A stretch of DNA of 64,000 nucleotides from Deltaproteobacteria bacterium (GCA_016219015.1 JACRCL010000014.1:1-64000), one strand, 5' to 3'; positions 17,852-27,716 are shown, counted from the first letter of the stretch. Notes: generated by a model not told the origin, from the sequence alone. Translations and numbers: made by a program.

Positions 17852-17876
17852 GGGGGGCGGGATCGAAAAGCCCCCC
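17852..17876 (+). terminator. Probable terminator after typA
   Basis: GGGGGGC pairs with GCCCCCC across an 11-base loop. A run of Ts (gattttttt) follows about 12 bases after the stem, so strength is uncertain. Confidence 0.5.
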
Positions 17877-18066
17877 GCGCTTTAAGCTGATTTGATTTTT
17901 TTCCCAAACAATAATATGATTGGTATGATTTTAGCTTAAAGAGGTTCACCCAGATTTGATTTTAGAAAAACACCTTTTGAAACCCATCACCAGGCCTCCC
18001 CGGCGTCTCTTTAAGCAGCTATAATCCATTTTCTACCCAAGCGCCTTTTTGACTTATTGCGAGGCT

Positions 18067-21000
18067 ATGCACAAGTTCATCTACTCTCTTTCAAAAAAGG
18101 CATTGATCGCGGTCCTTATCATACTCCTCCCTATCTTTATCACCTTCATCTACAGCTATTCCATCAATAAAAAACAGTCAAAAGAGCAGGTCTTGAATGA
18201 CCTGACTATCTCCGCCGAGGCGTTCGAGGGTGAGGTCTACCAGTACCTCGAGATGTCAAAGAGGAGCGCCCTCGATTTCGCGAGCGACGGCTATATAAGC
18301 TCGGAGCTTGAAAGGCTCTTGCATAAGAGGGGGAAGAACGTTGACGATTTAAGCCGGCACCTTGTAAGGAACAAGCTGCCGCTCGCGCGCCATATACATT
18401 CGATCTACGTCACGGACCTTAAGGGCAAGGTCGTTGCCTCCACGGACCCCCGTCTTTTGGGATCAAATATGTCCGGAGACGAGTCTTTCATGAATGGACG
18501 TCAGGGGCTCGCCCTTACTGAGAAGGGGATTGAATTCGAGGGCCGGCCCGGCCTCCTTATCTCGGCCCCTGTCCGGGGAAGGACCACGGGAAGGCCCGTA
18601 GGGGTCCTCACCAACCTTATCATGCTCTCTGAGCTCGAGAAGGTCTTGACAGGCGAGTTCATCAAGGAGCTGGGGGCGTTGTCGTGGAACAGGGGGAGGA
18701 CGGAGACCATGGAGGCCTATCTCGTAAACAGGGACAGGCTCATGCTGACGAGGTCGAGGTTCGTAAAGGACTCGGTCCTCAGGCAGGTGGTGGACACGGC
18801 CCCTGTACGGGCGTGCCTCGAACACGACGGGGAGATAAGCGGGTACTATAAGGACTACAGGGGGGTCGAGGTGGCCGGGGCGTCGATGTGCATACCCGCT
18901 TTAAAGTGGACCCTTCTATTCGAGGTCGATGAGAAAGAGGCCATGGAGCCGGTGGCCGCCATGAGAAGGCAGGCCCTTTACACGACCCTGATAGTGGGCG
19001 GGCTTATAGGCTTGCTCTTCCTCATATTCCACAGGAGCATAGTCCAGCAGCTCCGGAACATCTGCCTTGCCGCGAAAAGAATAGCGGGTGGCGACTACGG
19101 GGTTAAAATACCGGTAAGGTCTACCGACGAGATAGGGACCCTCTCGGAGTGCTTCAACAACATGGCTGGAGAAATACAGGCAAGGACGCTGGAATTGAAG
19201 GAGAGCGAGGAAAGGCTAAAGGCGATACTCGACAACTCCACGGCCCTCGTGCACCTGAAGGACACCGAAGGCAGGTACCTCTTCGTAAACAAAAGGCACG
19301 AGCAGCTTTTTAAGACCGACAGGAACCAGCTTTCCGGAAAAACCGTCTACGATATATTCCCGACGGATGCGGCGGAGAAGATGAGGGAGGCGGACCTCAA
19401 GGTGCTTGAAACCGGAAAGCCTCTCGAATCGGAGGACCATGTCCCGCAGGAAGACGGCGTCCACGTCTATTTAACTACAAAGTTCCCGCTGTTCGACACA
19501 AAGGGCGAGCCTTACGGCGTATGCGGCTTCTCGACCGACATTACCGGGCGCAAGCGCGCCGAGGAAGCGCTCAAGGAAAGCGAGGAGCTGCTTAAAAACG
19601 CTCAGCGCATAGCTCACCTCGGGAGCTGGGACTGGGACATTACCGGCAACTCCCTTGTCTGGTCCGACGAGATATACAGGATATTCGGCCTTAAGCCCCA
19701 GGAGTTCGGCGCTACCTACGAGGCGTTCCTCAACTCCGTGCACCCGGCTGACAGGGAGTTCGTGAAGGTCTCCGTAAAAGACGCGCTTTTCAAGAAGACC
19801 CCGTATTCGATAGACCACCGGATAATCCTGCCTGACGGGAAGGTGCGCTCGGTCCATGAGGCGGCGGATGTCAACTTCGATAGCGAGGGCAGGCCGGTCC
19901 GGATGGTCGGCACGGTGCAGGACATAACGGAGCGCAGGCAGACGGAGTTCGAGCTAAAGAAGCTATCCACCGCCCTCGATCAGAGCGTTAACATCATCTT
20001 CATAACCGATGTCCACGGCAACATCGAGTATGTAAACCCCACCTTCGAGAAGGTCACGGGGTACTCAAGGCAGGATGCCTTGAGCCAGAACCCCCGGATA
20101 CTCGCCTCAGGCGAGATACCCCACGAAAAATACGAGGAGCTGTGGAAGACCATTCTCTCCGGGAAGACATGGCGGAACGTCCAGAAAAACAAGAGAAAAA
20201 CCGGAGGGTATTACTGGTGCGAATGCATCATCTCGCCCATCAAGAACGAACGCGGGGAGATAACGCATTTCCTCTCCGTGCAGGAGGATATTACCGAGAG
20301 AGTGGCCGCGGAGGAGCGGGTGAAATATCTCGCGCAGTACGACGGGCTTACGGGCCTTATAAACCGCTCAAGGTTCATGGAGCTGATGGACGAATGGATC
20401 GGGCGCGCCAGGGACCGGGGCTTGAGGGGCGCGCTATGCCTCATGGACATGGACCAGTTCAAGCTTTTGAACGACACTTACGGGCACGGCGCGGGGGACG
20501 AGTTCCTCCGCCGCGTCGCAAAGCTGCTCCAGGCAACCTTGGAACGTGTTTTGGACAGTAATGCCCATGAAAAAAAACCTATTATAGGCAGGCTGAGCGG
20601 AGACGAGTTCGCCGTCTTTCTCCCCTTTGCCGGCGGGGATGAAGCTGCCGGAATAGCCGACCGGTTAAGGGCCGCCGTAGGGGAATTCCGTTGGGCGGAG
20701 GTCTCCGTATCGCTTACGATAAGCATCGGGATCGCGCTTTACCCAGGACACGGCTCGACGACGAAGGAGCTTTTTACGAAGGCCGATACAGCCATGTTCC
20801 GGGCAAAGGAGCTCGGGAGGAACAGGTCCTACATCTACCGGCCCGAGGATAAGGACCTGGAGCAGATGCATTCGAGGCTCCACTGGAAAGAAAAGATACT
20901 GAAGGCGCTCATGGAGAGCCGCTTTGAGCCGTGGTTCCAGCCGATACTCGACCTTAAGACGAATACCGTAAACCACTTCGAGGCCCTCGCCCGCCTTAAG

Positions 21001-21651
21001 GACGAGGACGGCGCCATTCTCGTCCCGGGGGCATTTATCGATATTGCCGAGAGATTCGGGCTTATAGCCTCGATAGACAGGATGATAATGGAAAAGACCA
21101 TGGCGCTTCAGGCACGCATGAAGGCCGGGGGCAGGACGCTTTCCTTCGGTATGAACCTTTCAGGCAAAGATATTGGCGACGAGGACCTTTTATCTTTCAT
21201 AAGATCGAAGATATCCACCACTGGCGCCGACCCCAACGACCTTGTATTCGAGATAACCGAGACGGCCGCCATAAACGACTTTGCCAGGGCGGTGCAATTC
21301 ATAAAATCCCTTAAATCACTCGGGTGCCATTTCGCCCTGGACGACTTCGGGGTGGGGTTCACGTCCTTCAATTATTTAAAGGAGATGCAGGTCGATTATA
21401 TAAAGATAGACGGCTCCTTCATAAAAAAGCTCCACGAGAACCCGGACGACCAGGTGTTCGTCAAGGCGATTACCGACGTGGCAAAGGGCCTGAAGATAAA
21501 ATCTGTCGCGGAGTTCGTGGAAACGGAAGACACGCTTCGCCTTCTAAGAGAGATCGGCGTCGATTACGCGCAGGGCTACCTTATCGGCAAGCCCGCTCCG
21601 GGGCTAGGTTCAGCGGATATGTTCCTTAAAACGCTCCCGGCGGATGTTTAA
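18067..21651 (+). CDS. Membrane-bound multi-PAS GGDEF-EAL c-di-GMP protein
   Basis: A 1194-aa c-di-GMP turnover protein. One TM helix (about 12-32) and a second (about 305-328) bracket a Cache-like extracellular sensor. HAMP, three PAS/PAC units (about 390-750), GGDEF (about 760-920) and EAL (about 940-1190) domains follow. The cyclase loop reads RLSGDEF, with Ser for the first Gly, a variant that can still be active. The phosphodiesterase half has HFEALARL, MNLSG, DDFGVGFTSF, IKIDGSF and the late E and Q, so it looks intact. The track start is a TTG; ATG 18067 follows GCGAGG and is preferred. It is a separate transcription unit. Confidence 0.93.
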   Translation: MHKFIYSLSKKALIAVLIILLPIFITFIYSYSINKKQSKEQVLNDLTISAEAFEGEVYQYLEMSKRSALDFASDGYISSELERLLHKRGKNVDDLSRHLVRNKLPLARHIHSIYVTDLKGKVVASTDPRLLGSNMSGDESFMNGRQGLALTEKGIEFEGRPGLLISAPVRGRTTGRPVGVLTNLIMLSELEKVLTGEFIKELGALSWNRGRTETMEAYLVNRDRLMLTRSRFVKDSVLRQVVDTAPVRACLEHDGEISGYYKDYRGVEVAGASMCIPALKWTLLFEVDEKEAMEPVAAMRRQALYTTLIVGGLIGLLFLIFHRSIVQQLRNICLAAKRIAGGDYGVKIPVRSTDEIGTLSECFNNMAGEIQARTLELKESEERLKAILDNSTALVHLKDTEGRYLFVNKRHEQLFKTDRNQLSGKTVYDIFPTDAAEKMREADLKVLETGKPLESEDHVPQEDGVHVYLTTKFPLFDTKGEPYGVCGFSTDITGRKRAEEALKESEELLKNAQRIAHLGSWDWDITGNSLVWSDEIYRIFGLKPQEFGATYEAFLNSVHPADREFVKVSVKDALFKKTPYSIDHRIILPDGKVRSVHEAADVNFDSEGRPVRMVGTVQDITERRQTEFELKKLSTALDQSVNIIFITDVHGNIEYVNPTFEKVTGYSRQDALSQNPRILASGEIPHEKYEELWKTILSGKTWRNVQKNKRKTGGYYWCECIISPIKNERGEITHFLSVQEDITERVAAEERVKYLAQYDGLTGLINRSRFMELMDEWIGRARDRGLRGALCLMDMDQFKLLNDTYGHGAGDEFLRRVAKLLQATLERVLDSNAHEKKPIIGRLSGDEFAVFLPFAGGDEAAGIADRLRAAVGEFRWAEVSVSLTISIGIALYPGHGSTTKELFTKADTAMFRAKELGRNRSYIYRPEDKDLEQMHSRLHWKEKILKALMESRFEPWFQPILDLKTNTVNHFEALARLKDEDGAILVPGAFIDIAERFGLIASIDRMIMEKTMALQARMKAGGRTLSFGMNLSGKDIGDEDLLSFIRSKISTTGADPNDLVFEITETAAINDFARAVQFIKSLKSLGCHFALDDFGVGFTSFNYLKEMQVDYIKIDGSFIKKLHENPDDQVFVKAITDVAKGLKIKSVAEFVETEDTLRLLREIGVDYAQGYLIGKPAPGLGSADMFLKTLPADV

Positions 21652-21656
21652 GGCCG

Positions 21657-22163
21657 TCACCTGCCGAGGAGACCGACCAAAGCCCTGCAGAAATCCGGCA
21701 GGTCGCCCGGGTGCCTCGATGTGACGAGGTTGCCGTCTACCACGACGGGTGCGTCCTTGTACCTCGCGCCCGCGTTGATAAGGTCCGTCTTTACCGAGAG
21801 GTAGCAGGTCGCCTCCCTGCCCTTCACGACCCCGGCCTCTATCAGCACCTGCGCCGCGTGGCAGATGGCGCCTATGACAAGCCCCCTGTCCGACGCCTCC
21901 CTTACGAGCCTTACCATCTCGGGTATTATCCTCATCCTGTCCGGGGCCTGCCCGCCGGGTATTATGAGCCCCTTATACTCCTCTATCCTTATTTCCTTCG
22001 CCGTCCTTTCCGCCTTCAGGGGATAGCCGTGCTTGCTTGTGTAGACCTCGGCGTGCTTTCCAACCACCGTGACCCTATGCCCCGCCTCCTGCATGCGGTA
22101 GAAAGGGTAGACGGCCTCGGCGTCTTCGTAATTGTTTTCGATAAGGAGAAGTACGTTAGCCAT
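21657..22163 (-). CDS. DJ-1/PfpI family protein
   Basis: A 168-aa flavodoxin-like class I glutamine-amidotransferase-fold protein. The nucleophile elbow is GAICHAAQVL with Cys near 103, and IIPGGQAPD provides the partner motif. Relatives include PfpI protease and YhbO-type stress proteins; deglycase activity is debated, so no reaction is assigned. The track starts at a GTG; the ATG two codons later has GGGAG at the right distance and is preferred. The gene is convergent with the GGDEF-EAL gene, 5 bp apart. Confidence 0.88.
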   Translation of the reverse strand: MANVLLLIENNYEDAEAVYPFYRMQEAGHRVTVVGKHAEVYTSKHGYPLKAERTAKEIRIEEYKGLIIPGGQAPDRMRIIPEMVRLVREASDRGLVIGAICHAAQVLIEAGVVKGREATCYLSVKTDLINAGARYKDAPVVVDGNLVTSRHPGDLPDFCRALVGLLGR

Positions 22164-22237
22164 GGTCACTCCCGTTTGAAGACCTGAAGGGTTTGCGCTG
22201 GATTGTTTTTAAGCGCGCCTCCGTAAAGGAAAAAACG

Positions 22238-22924
22238 TCAAGCGCCTTCCATCATGGTCTTTTTAAGCCTTTTAGAGAGCGCGTCCGCCCTCCTTATCGG
22301 CTCAGGGAGCCTGTATTTAACGGTGCAGCCGAGTATTATCTCTATCGAGCCCCGTATGTCTATCCTGTTCCCCGGCGAGATGAAAAGGGGCTTAACATTC
22401 GTCCGGGTCCTCAGTACCGCGCCCACGGTATCCCCGTCAAATTTTAAAGGCGACCATGACCCTCTCCTCTTGCCGGGCTCTTTGTATTCACCCACGAGCC
22501 TTGACTTGGCGCACCCTACTACAGGCATATCCAGGAGCACCCCCACATAGGAGGCGACCCCTATCCTTTTGGGGTGCGCGATGCCCTGGCCGTCGAAGAT
22601 CACGCAATCCGGCCTTATACTCAGTTTCTCTATGGCCTCTATGGCCGCGGGCCCTTCCCTGAATGAAAGGAATCCGGGTATGTACGGGAACCTGAGTTTC
22701 TTTACCACGTACTTTTCTTCGACAAGGGTGAGCTCAGGGTATCTGTAGAGGCAGGCCACACTTATAATACTATCATCCAAAAAGGCAGCGTCAACCCCGG
22801 CCACAAGCGCGGGCGGCTTTTCGAGCGGTATTATAAGGGTCTTTCCCCTTAGTTCGGCCTGTACCTCCCTTACCCTCATCCTGTCGCGGGGCCAGACGAA
22901 GGTATCGTCCTTGCAGGTCTTCAT
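22238..22924 (-). CDS. nfi: Endonuclease V (deoxyinosine repair)
   Basis: Cleaves the second phosphodiester 3-prime to deoxyinosine in DNA. Length 228 aa. Family motifs are in order: AGVDAAF with the metal Asp (about 43), YIPGFLSFREGP (about 80-91), DGQGIAHPKRIG with the second Asp (about 113) and ASYVGV. The start ATG overlaps the stop of the ClC gene by four bases, so the two are translationally coupled. Confidence 0.95.
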   Translation of the reverse strand: MKTCKDDTFVWPRDRMRVREVQAELRGKTLIIPLEKPPALVAGVDAAFLDDSIISVACLYRYPELTLVEEKYVVKKLRFPYIPGFLSFREGPAAIEAIEKLSIRPDCVIFDGQGIAHPKRIGVASYVGVLLDMPVVGCAKSRLVGEYKEPGKRRGSWSPLKFDGDTVGAVLRTRTNVKPLFISPGNRIDIRGSIEIILGCTVKYRLPEPIRRADALSKRLKKTMMEGA

Positions 22925-24264
22925 CCCTTTTTCCGAAACCCCCTGATAACGCCTCTGAATATTCCGATGACGCTCTTTTCCCTGAACCCGTATTGAGGCC
23001 TTACGTTTTTCAGCTCTTCGCCGAGCTCCACTTCGAGCGAGGACGATTTCTTTACGGCAAGCACCTGCGAGGGGTAGGCGGACCTGTGGCCCGTGATGAC
23101 GAAGCTTATGACGCAGGCTATTGCCGCGTAGGGCGCAACCTCTGCCCCGAAGAGCTCTACCGCCATTATGCTTGCAGCTATGGGGGTGTTGGCGGCCCCC
23201 GCAAGGAGGCTTACGAACCCTATGGCCGAGAGCATCGCCCTGTCCACGCCGAGTATCCCGCTTATGGCCGAGCCTGCCGTGGCCCCTACAAAGAATATCG
23301 GGGTGCCTATGCCGCCGCTCCCCCCGAAGCTCAGGGTTATCGAGGTGAAGGCGGACTTAAGAAGGAACGCGTACCACGGGACGTCCTTACCTTCGAGGGC
23401 CGACTGTATCACGTCGAGGCCGAGGCCGAGATAATTCGTCGAGAATACGAGCGTCAGGGCTATAAGCACAAGCCCCGAGGCCACGGCCTTTACCGGCACA
23501 GGCAGCCTTATTGCGCCGGATATCTTTTTCCCGAGCCTCAAGGCCTCTACGAAGATAAAAGAGGCCACTCCGAAGAAGACCCCGGCTATTATGACCTTGA
23601 TGAAAAAGGCCTCGCTGAAGACCGGGACGAATGAGACAGGGTGGTAGAAGTACGTAAGACCGAGCCACGACGATACCTGGTAGCTTACTATGCCGGCCAC
23701 GAACGACGGCAGGAGCACGTCGTAGAGGATGGAGCCGACGAAGAGCACCTCTATGCCGAATATCGCCCCGGCTATCGGCGTGCCGAATACCGAGGCGAAG
23801 CCCCCGCTGATGCCGCAGATGACGAGCTTTCTCCTGTCGATGCCCTCGAACGAGAATATGTCGGCGAAGACCGAGGCCAGCCCGCCGCCTATCTGCGCGC
23901 TCGGCCCTTCTTTCCCGGCCGAGCCTCCGGTCGTGAGCGTGAGGAACGTGGTCAGGAACTCCACGGGGACGATAATCGCCTTTATCTTGCCAGCGTGCTT
24001 GTGGACGGACTTTATGACCATGTCCGCGCCGTGGCCCCGGGCCTCGGGGAAGAGGTATTCGACTATCAGCGCGCTTGCAAGGAGGCCCATTGGCATGAGG
24101 AGGAAGTAATACGGGTAACCGGAGACGAGCCTTGAGCCCCAGTTCAGGGAGCTTACGAAAGCGGTCGTGGAAAAGCCGACGATTATGCCTATTATCGTCG
24201 CCAGCACTATCCACTTGAAGACGCTTATAAAGATTACAGTCTCTTCCTTGAGCCTTCTTTTCAT
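22921..24264 (-). CDS. ClC-family anion channel or transporter
   Basis: A 447-aa polytopic membrane protein. The gating-glutamate motif is GKEGPSAQIGGG. The helix-N motif reads GSGGIGTPIFF. The usual GSGIP anion-coordinating loop of ClcA is replaced by GHGAD, so the selectivity-filter Ser is missing and ion preference cannot be assumed to be chloride. An intrinsic terminator lies immediately upstream, with its T-run ending six bases before the ATG, and no Shine-Dalgarno is seen. Expression may depend on read-through from ilvE. The gene is coupled to nfi by a four-base overlap. Confidence 0.88.
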   Translation of the reverse strand: MKRRLKEETVIFISVFKWIVLATIIGIIVGFSTTAFVSSLNWGSRLVSGYPYYFLLMPMGLLASALIVEYLFPEARGHGADMVIKSVHKHAGKIKAIIVPVEFLTTFLTLTTGGSAGKEGPSAQIGGGLASVFADIFSFEGIDRRKLVICGISGGFASVFGTPIAGAIFGIEVLFVGSILYDVLLPSFVAGIVSYQVSSWLGLTYFYHPVSFVPVFSEAFFIKVIIAGVFFGVASFIFVEALRLGKKISGAIRLPVPVKAVASGLVLIALTLVFSTNYLGLGLDVIQSALEGKDVPWYAFLLKSAFTSITLSFGGSGGIGTPIFFVGATAGSAISGILGVDRAMLSAIGFVSLLAGAANTPIAASIMAVELFGAEVAPYAAIACVISFVITGHRSAYPSQVLAVKKSSSLEVELGEELKNVRPQYGFREKSVIGIFRGVIRGFRKKG

Positions 24265-24270
24265 GGGCGT

Positions 24271-24296
24271 AAAAAAGAAAGACCCCTGTAAAGGGG
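24271..24296 (-). terminator. Terminator between ilvE and the ClC gene
   Basis: On the minus strand CCCCT/AGGGG (loop of four) is followed by tctttctttttt. The T-run stops only six bases before the ATG of the ClC gene. Confidence 0.65.
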
Positions 24297-24324
24297 CCTC
24301 TTCCTTATTATTGTTCCGTGGATT

Positions 24325-25239
24325 TTAAAGATACCATAGCCATTTGTTGTAGTCCTTGTTCCTGCCCTTGACGACGTCGAAGAATATGTTCTGTATCTCC
24401 TTTGTTACCGGGCCGGGTTTTCCCTTGCCTATCTTCCTTTTATCGACCTCGCTTATGGGGGTTACTTCGGCGGCGGTGCCGGTGAAGAACGCCTCATCAG
24501 CTATATAGAGCTCGTCCCTCGTGAACCTCTGCTCCTTTATCTCTATCCCCTTGTCCCTCGCTATCTGCATGACCGAGTCCCTCGTGATGCCCTGAAGTAT
24601 CGAGGTAAGAGGGGTCGTCTTCAACACGCCGTCCTTTACCATGAAGATGTTCTCTCCGCTCCCTTCGGAGACGTAGCCTTCGGTATCGAGAAGGAGAGCC
24701 TCGTCATAGCCGGCCGAGACGACTTCTCTCTTGGCGAGTATCGAGTTCACGTAGTTGCCGACGAGCTTCGCCTTCGACATGCCGCTGTTCACGTGGTTCC
24801 TGCAAAGGGACGATATCTTCACCTTGATGCCGTTGGCAAGGCCTTCCTCCCCGAGGTAGGCGCCCCACGCCCAGGCCGCTATCGCCACCCTTACCGGGTT
24901 GTTCTTCGGGAAAAGGCCCATGGACCCGGCCCCGAGATAGGCCAGTGGGCGTATGTAGCCGTCCTTCAGCCCGCTCTGCCTCATCGTCTCGGCAGTAGCC
25001 TCGTTTATCTCGTCTTTCGTGAACGGTATCTCCATCAACGCTATGTGCGCCGAGGCGAAGAGCCTCTCGGTATGCTCCCGGAGCCTGAATATCGCGCTCC
25101 TTCCGTCCTCGCACCTGTAGCACCTTATGCCCTCGAATACGCCGAGCCCGTAGTGGAGCGTATGCGTGAGTATGTGGACGTTCGCGTCGTCCCAGTCCAC
25201 GAACCTGCCGTCCATCCATATCTTCTTGCCCTTATCCAT
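24325..25239 (-). CDS. ilvE: Branched-chain amino acid aminotransferase
   Basis: A PLP fold-type IV transaminase of 304 aa. It performs the last step of Val, Leu and Ile synthesis, with glutamate as amino donor. The PLP lysine is in SKAKLVGNYVNS. The class IV signature EGSGENIFMVKDG and the phosphate-binding TGTAAEVTPI are present. AAAGGAG lies at a proper distance from the ATG. A 150-bp palindromic element (repeat family C) ends 22 bases upstream of the start codon, inside the presumed leader. Confidence 0.94.
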   Translation of the reverse strand: MDKGKKIWMDGRFVDWDDANVHILTHTLHYGLGVFEGIRCYRCEDGRSAIFRLREHTERLFASAHIALMEIPFTKDEINEATAETMRQSGLKDGYIRPLAYLGAGSMGLFPKNNPVRVAIAAWAWGAYLGEEGLANGIKVKISSLCRNHVNSGMSKAKLVGNYVNSILAKREVVSAGYDEALLLDTEGYVSEGSGENIFMVKDGVLKTTPLTSILQGITRDSVMQIARDKGIEIKEQRFTRDELYIADEAFFTGTAAEVTPISEVDKRKIGKGKPGPVTKEIQNIFFDVVKGRNKDYNKWLWYL

Positions 25240-25261
25240 CCCGAAAGACTCTCCTTTACTC

Positions 25262-25411
25262 TATAGGTTGCCTCTAAAAATTGTTCTTTTTCCTGATCTC
25301 TGCGTCAGGGCGAAAATAAAAATGCTCACATATTCCCATATATGCTGCGCTTTTTATTTCCACCCTTCCTTGACCTCAGAAAAAATTCCTAATTTTTAGA
25401 GACAGCCTATA
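25262..25411 (-). repeat. Repeat family C (MITE-like), copy 1, upstream of ilvE
   Basis: A 150-bp element with terminal inverted repeats tataggttgcctctaaaaatt and aatttttagagacagcctata. The interior also folds on itself (aaaataaaaatgctcacatat against atatgctgcgctttttattt). It is nearly identical to the copy at 50665 over its whole length and has the same orientation relative to the gene it precedes. Confidence 0.9.
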
Positions 25412-25453
25412 GTCTTTTTTCCCTGCCTTTTATAAATAATAAAAAATCAAACC

Positions 25454-25885
25454 CTAAAAGTCCGCGCCGGCGGCCTTGTCCTGCCCGCCTTGCTCAGGGC
25501 CGTAGCTCACGATGCCGATAGGCTCAGCGCTGCCCTTTTTCGTCATGACGCAGGTCCCCTCGAATACCACGCCTTCGCCTATGATGAGGGTCGGGGTCTT
25601 TATGTCGCCGAAGACCTTTGCCGGGCTCTTGAGCTCGACCCTGTTCGCGGCTTCGAGCGTGCCCTTGACCTCGCCGGTCACGACAGCGCTGCCGACCCTG
25701 ATATCGCCCTCGATGCGGCCGCCCTCGCCTATGATGAGCGTCCCGGTGGCGTTCACCTCTCCCTTGAAGCTCCCGTCTATGCGCACGGTATTTTCAAAGA
25801 TGAGCCTGCCCTCCAGGCTCATGCCCTTTCCGATAAAGCCTATTACCTCCCCCGCCTTCTGCCTGTCCTCTTTTTTCCCGAACAT
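25454..25885 (-). CDS. Bactofilin (polymer-forming cytoskeletal protein)
   Basis: A 143-aa bactofilin. Residues about 14-118 form the right-handed beta-helix of short hydrophobic repeats (GTLIIGEGGRIEGDIRVGS). Bactofilins self-assemble without nucleotide; in myxobacteria they anchor ParABS and in other groups they guide wall synthesis. Its place directly after parB fits a segregation scaffold (inference). It has AAGGAGG before the ATG and a candidate TTGTTG-N17-TAGAAT promoter in the parB-bactofilin gap. Confidence 0.92.
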   Translation of the reverse strand: MFGKKEDRQKAGEVIGFIGKGMSLEGRLIFENTVRIDGSFKGEVNATGTLIIGEGGRIEGDIRVGSAVVTGEVKGTLEAANRVELKSPAKVFGDIKTPTLIIGEGVVFEGTCVMTKKGSAEPIGIVSYGPEQGGQDKAAGADF

Positions 25886-25966
25886 GTTGCCTCCTTGCTG
25901 CCCAGAGATAGGCCCATTCTAAGCGGACACCCTGAAAACAACAAGCGCATTTGTCACAAAAACCGG

Positions 25967-26821
25967 TTACTTCGCTATCGACCTCAGGAGCTCCACTATC
26001 CGCTCCCTCTCGTCCGAAGAGAAGTAACTTATCTCTATCCTGCCCTTTCCCTTGCGGTCCTTGACAGATATCTTTGTACCGAATATATCCCTCAGCTCGG
26101 CCTCGAGCGGGTTTGAGGCAGAGGCGGATTTTTTGTTCTTCCTTTTTTCGGCGCCGGGGTCCCTGCCCGCGAGCTCTTCCGCTTCCCTTACGGACAGACC
26201 CTTTGTGACGATCATTCTGCAAAGCTCGTTTTGCGCGCCGTGCGTATCCAACGAAAGCAAGGCCCTTGCGTGGCCCATCGTGATAGAGCCTTTTATCAGC
26301 TCATCCCTTATCTCGGGCGGGAGCTTCAGGAGCCGCAGGTAATTGGCCACTGTCGCCCTTTCCTTGCCGACCCTCTTCGCGACCTCGTCCTGCGAAAGGC
26401 CGAAGCCCATCAGGCTCTTGTAGGCCTCGGCCTCTTCAATGGCGTTCAGGTCCTCTCTCTGGATATTCTCGATTATCGCGAACTCAAGGGCCTCTTCGTC
26501 CGTTGCGTCCGTTATTACCACAGGGACCTCGGTAAGCCCGGCCATCCGGGAGGCCCTCCATCTCCTCTCACCGGCAATGAGTTCGAGGCCGTTGGAGGTC
26601 CTCCTTACGATAAGGGGCTCGATTACCCCTTTTTCCTTAATGGAATCAGATAGTTCCTTTAAAGCCGCCTCGTCGAAGCGCTTCCTCGGCTGGGTCTTGT
26701 TCGGGCTTACGTCCATTACGGGGCAGAGGAAGTATTTTTCCTTCGGCCTTTCGGCAATCTTCTCGGCATCCCCTATGAGGGCGCCGAGCCCCCTGCCCAG
26801 GACCTTTTTTTTATTAAGCAT
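25967..26821 (-). CDS. parB: Chromosome partitioning protein ParB
   Basis: A CTP-dependent parS-binding clamp of 284 aa. The N-terminus KKVLGRGLGALIGD is the ParA-contact segment. The ParB/Srx CTPase box includes ELIAGERRWRASR. The helix-turn-helix is around GLSQDEVAKRVGKERATVANYLRLL, and the C-terminal dimerisation domain follows. It lies 32 bp downstream of parA. Its likely sites are the three TGTTCCACGTGGAACA palindromes 0.9-1.7 kb upstream. Confidence 0.95.
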   Translation of the reverse strand: MLNKKKVLGRGLGALIGDAEKIAERPKEKYFLCPVMDVSPNKTQPRKRFDEAALKELSDSIKEKGVIEPLIVRRTSNGLELIAGERRWRASRMAGLTEVPVVITDATDEEALEFAIIENIQREDLNAIEEAEAYKSLMGFGLSQDEVAKRVGKERATVANYLRLLKLPPEIRDELIKGSITMGHARALLSLDTHGAQNELCRMIVTKGLSVREAEELAGRDPGAEKRKNKKSASASNPLEAELRDIFGTKISVKDRKGKGRIEISYFSSDERERIVELLRSIAK

Positions 26822-26853
26822 GCAAACCCCTTCTACAAAGCTAACTATTTGAT

Positions 26854-27621
26854 TTAATTATTATTTTCTAAAAGTATGACCTCTTTTGCCAGTTCCATGT
26901 AACTTAATGCGCCACGGGAGTGGATATCATAGAGTATCACCGGCTTTCCGAATGAAGGGCTCTCTGAAAGCCTCACGTTCCTCGGTATCACGGTCTTGAA
27001 GGCCTTGTCTTTAAAGTGCCCCCTGATGTCTTCCTCGACCTGATGGGCGAGGTTATTCCGGGAGTCGAACATCGTTAAAAGGATACCCTCTATCTCGATC
27101 CTCGGGTTGAGCTTGGCCTTTATAAGGTCTATGGTCCTCATTATCTGGCTTATGCCTTCGAGGGCGAAGTATTCGCACTGCAGCGGTATAAGCACCGAAT
27201 CGGCCGCCACAAGGGCGTTGACCGTAAGGAGGCTCAAGGAAGGCGGGCAGTCGATGAATATATAATCGAAATGGTTGGCTATGGTAGAAATGCACTCTTT
27301 AAGCCTGTATTCCCTTTTGGGGTCGTCTATCAGCTCGACCTCGGCGCCTATGAGGTCTATGGAGGACGGCGCCACCTTGAGGAACTTCAGTTCCGTGTTC
27401 TTGAGGATGTTCCGCAGCTCTTCCTGCCCTATCAAGGCGCTGTAGATGCCGGACGACCCGTTCTTCTCGATCCCGAGCCCGCTTGAGGCGTTCCCCTGCG
27501 GGTCGAAATCTATCAAAAGGACCTTCTTTTCAGCCACGGCAAGACAGGCCGCGAGGTTTATCGCGGTCGTGGTCTTGCCGACCCCGCCCTTCTGGTTCGC
27601 TATGGCTATGACCCTTCCCAT
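26854..27621 (-). CDS. parA: Chromosome partitioning ATPase ParA (Soj type)
   Basis: A 255-aa deviant Walker ATPase. The P-loop is KGGVGKTTT (about 10-18) with the signature Lys. The remaining motifs are in DFDPQGNASSG and IFIDCPPSLSLLT. It forms a DNA-bound gradient that moves ParB-parS complexes. It is first of the parA-parB pair; a perfect parS lies about 95 bp upstream. Confidence 0.96.
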   Translation of the reverse strand: MGRVIAIANQKGGVGKTTTAINLAACLAVAEKKVLLIDFDPQGNASSGLGIEKNGSSGIYSALIGQEELRNILKNTELKFLKVAPSSIDLIGAEVELIDDPKREYRLKECISTIANHFDYIFIDCPPSLSLLTVNALVAADSVLIPLQCEYFALEGISQIMRTIDLIKAKLNPRIEIEGILLTMFDSRNNLAHQVEEDIRGHFKDKAFKTVIPRNVRLSESPSFGKPVILYDIHSRGALSYMELAKEVILLENNN

Positions 27622-27716
27622 CGCCCGACTTTCCGCATGCTGGATTTTAAAAAAGATTAAAACATTTCAGGGAGAGATTCAAGAGAAAAGAAAAATTTTT
27701 TGAAGATTGGAGGCTA

